The translations under genes were made by a program, and so were the position numbers. The notes below the pieces were generated by a model. It was given only the letters and a program-made list of their open reading frames with translations. It was not told the origin of the DNA and did no database searches. 9,218 nt of DNA, taken from NCBI GenBank assembly GCA_938010495.1, contig CALLUT010000076.1, positions 1-9,218 on the forward strand. Direction: 5' to 3'. Source of the stretch: Candidatus Absconditabacterales bacterium. GTDB taxonomy: Bacteria; Patescibacteria; JAEDAM01; Absconditabacterales; Absconditicoccaceae. Positions 7,956 to 9,218 of this stretch are shown in pieces; the first letter of the stretch is position 1; every line of letters begins with the position of its first letter.

Positions 7956-8010
7956 GTGAAATGAAGTATCGGTGCAAGCGATGATAGGAGAATTATATGT
8001 ACATTTAAGG

Positions 8011-9218
8011 TTACGCACCTACTCTATAATAAATTTCTTTATCAACAAGTTCTTTTTTTCTTCAGTATTTCAATGCTGAAATTTGTTTAATTACTTCTAC
8101 TTTTTCTTTTGTATTTAATGCAGGCTCTTCCCATGGGAGTTTTACATTAATACTAAAGGCTGGAGTTGGTTGCATATCTACTGAAAGTTTTACAACTCAT
8201 TTAAATTTATCCAAGTTCATAAGATCAGATCATGAGAATTTTGGAGCAAATTGTTTTTCCATATGCTCTGTATCATCTACTCATATTCTATAACACATCA
8301 TATTTCACACATTACCGAAGATAGGATCTTTTAAGTTTACAGAAGATTTTCATCAACCTTCTTGAGTTAGCTGTCATAAGTATTGATGAGCTAACACCAA
8401 TCACAACTTATATTTTCTAGCTTCAGACAAAATACTCTCAATAGAAGGAGTTACGAAATTTTGAAACTCGTCAATATATAAGAAATGAGGGACTCTATCA
8501 TGTTCTGCAAGCTCTGCTCTACGGAAAGCAGCAAGTCTTATTTGTGATACAATCATCATACCAAGTAGATTAGCATTGATATCTCACATTCTACCCTTTG
8601 AAAGGTTCATAATTAGTATTTTTCATGAATCCATAGCTTCTGCTATATCAAATGAAGATTCAGGTTGACCAATAATATTTCTAAGGATTGGTGTCGTAGT
8701 CAGTGGACCAAATTTTGATTGGAAGTATGGAATAATTTCTTTCTTTTCTCTATCTCACATTGAGTTATATGTTTTTTCTCGCCAAGAACGAACTACCGGA
8801 TTTTTCACATTTGCTACTTTTATTTTTTGGTAAGCTTCATCGGTAAAGAGCCTCATAATTTCTACTAGTGTTCAACCATCTGGTTGTTCCATCAATGTAA
8901 GCACTGCATTTCTAAAGTAATCTTGAATACGTGGACCAAAAATTTCTGCTCAATATAATTGAACAAACATATCTACTGCATCATTGGTTACAAGATCTCT
9001 TTCTCTTTCTGTGTCAGCTTTTAAGAAGTTGAATCATACAGGAAGCTCATCGTTTCACGCATCTCGGTAAATAAGATCATCAATTCTTTCTTTTGGAAAG
9101 TATTCTAGACATGCTTCAGCTAAATCTCCATGTGGATCAATTAGTGTAAATCATGCGCCGTTTGCCATATCCTGATTTAGCATGGTACGCAAAATAGTTG
9201 ACTTACCAGTACCTGTTT
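8011..9218 (-). CDS. VirD4/TraG-like type IV coupling ATPase (partial, N-terminus outside window)
   Basis: The C-terminal 401 codons are present; the gene runs off the right edge. The visible part opens inside Walker A (TGTGKST) and continues LRTMLNQDM, then LIDPHGDL. IRNIIGQ-type text follows (ILRNIIGQPESSFDI), then ILIMNLSKGRMG. Walker B, FLYIDEFQNF, has D249-E250 counted from the first visible residue. Next come LSEARKYKLGLVLAHQYLGQL and FGNVGNMMCYRIG. This is the HerA/VirD4 RecA-like ATPase type that CPR genomes annotate as a type IV secretion DNA-binding protein. It should pump DNA or protein through a T4SS at the inner membrane. About 17 of 30 glycines are TGA. CGA at 8779-8781 falls where relatives have the Trp of a V-V-R-x-F-W motif. 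With a PrgI-like gene two genes downstream, the region looks like part of a dispersed T4SS locus. The family is firm; the transported substrate is unknown. Confidence 0.88.

Noticed and set aside
32..9216. A cluster of pseudogenes full of premature stops
   Set aside because: The breaks are almost only TGA, the frames never shift, and TGA falls on conserved glycines. This is recoding, not decay.
32..9216. TGA as tryptophan (Mycoplasma-type code 4)
   Set aside because: TGA aligns with conserved Gly in PheS, LCP and VanW motifs, and Trp is encoded by TGG (and perhaps CGA/CGG) instead.

Overview
The window comes from an AT-rich bacterium that reads TGA as glycine (NCBI code 25), so it belongs to Absconditabacteria (SR1) or Gracilibacteria in the Candidate Phyla Radiation / Patescibacteria. 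Under the standard code nearly every gene looks shattered. With TGA read as Gly, eight long genes fill almost the whole window, and all eight end in TAA. The best proof is PheS, LCP, VanW-like and VirD4-like proteins whose family-invariant glycines fall on TGA. Several CGA/CGG codons sit where relatives have Trp (PheS residue 273, the FW motif of the VirD4-like ATPase). That fits the CGA/CGG-to-Trp reassignment reported for Absconditabacterales and tips the identification toward that order.

Layout. Plus strand: a DEDDh exonuclease fused to a degenerate DinG-like helicase region (32-2131), then 3 nt later a membrane-anchored zinc metalloprotease with HEFGH (2135-3145). These converge, with only 7 nt between, on a minus-strand run. 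Read in its direction of transcription (right to left), the run is: VirD4/TraG-like coupling ATPase (5' end outside the window, 9218-8011), a possible 11-residue leader ORF (7944-7909), an LCP (LytR-CpsA-Psr) protein with a LytR_C domain (7909-6497), a PrgI-like T4SS membrane protein (6436-5993), a rhomboid protease (5933-5319) followed by a clear intrinsic terminator, a secreted VanW-like protein (5245-4181), and pheS (4154-3153).

How the genes may work together. VirD4-like ATPase and PrgI are parts of the type IV secretion / DNA-transfer machinery that is widespread in CPR bacteria. LCP, VanW-like protein, rhomboid and the anchored metalloprotease all act at the cell envelope. The theme is surface building and contact with other cells, plus two housekeeping genes (pheS and the exonuclease). 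Several genes have a -10-like hexamer 5-7 nt before the ATG and no Shine-Dalgarno sequence, which suggests leaderless mRNAs.

The sharpest anomaly is the rhomboid gene. By hand count, about three quarters of glycines in the other genes are TGA, but none of the 14 glycines in the rhomboid are. This points to recent transfer from a standard-code donor or to some constraint against TGA. No tRNA, rRNA, CRISPR array or insertion sequence was seen, and no gap between genes exceeds about 100 nt.
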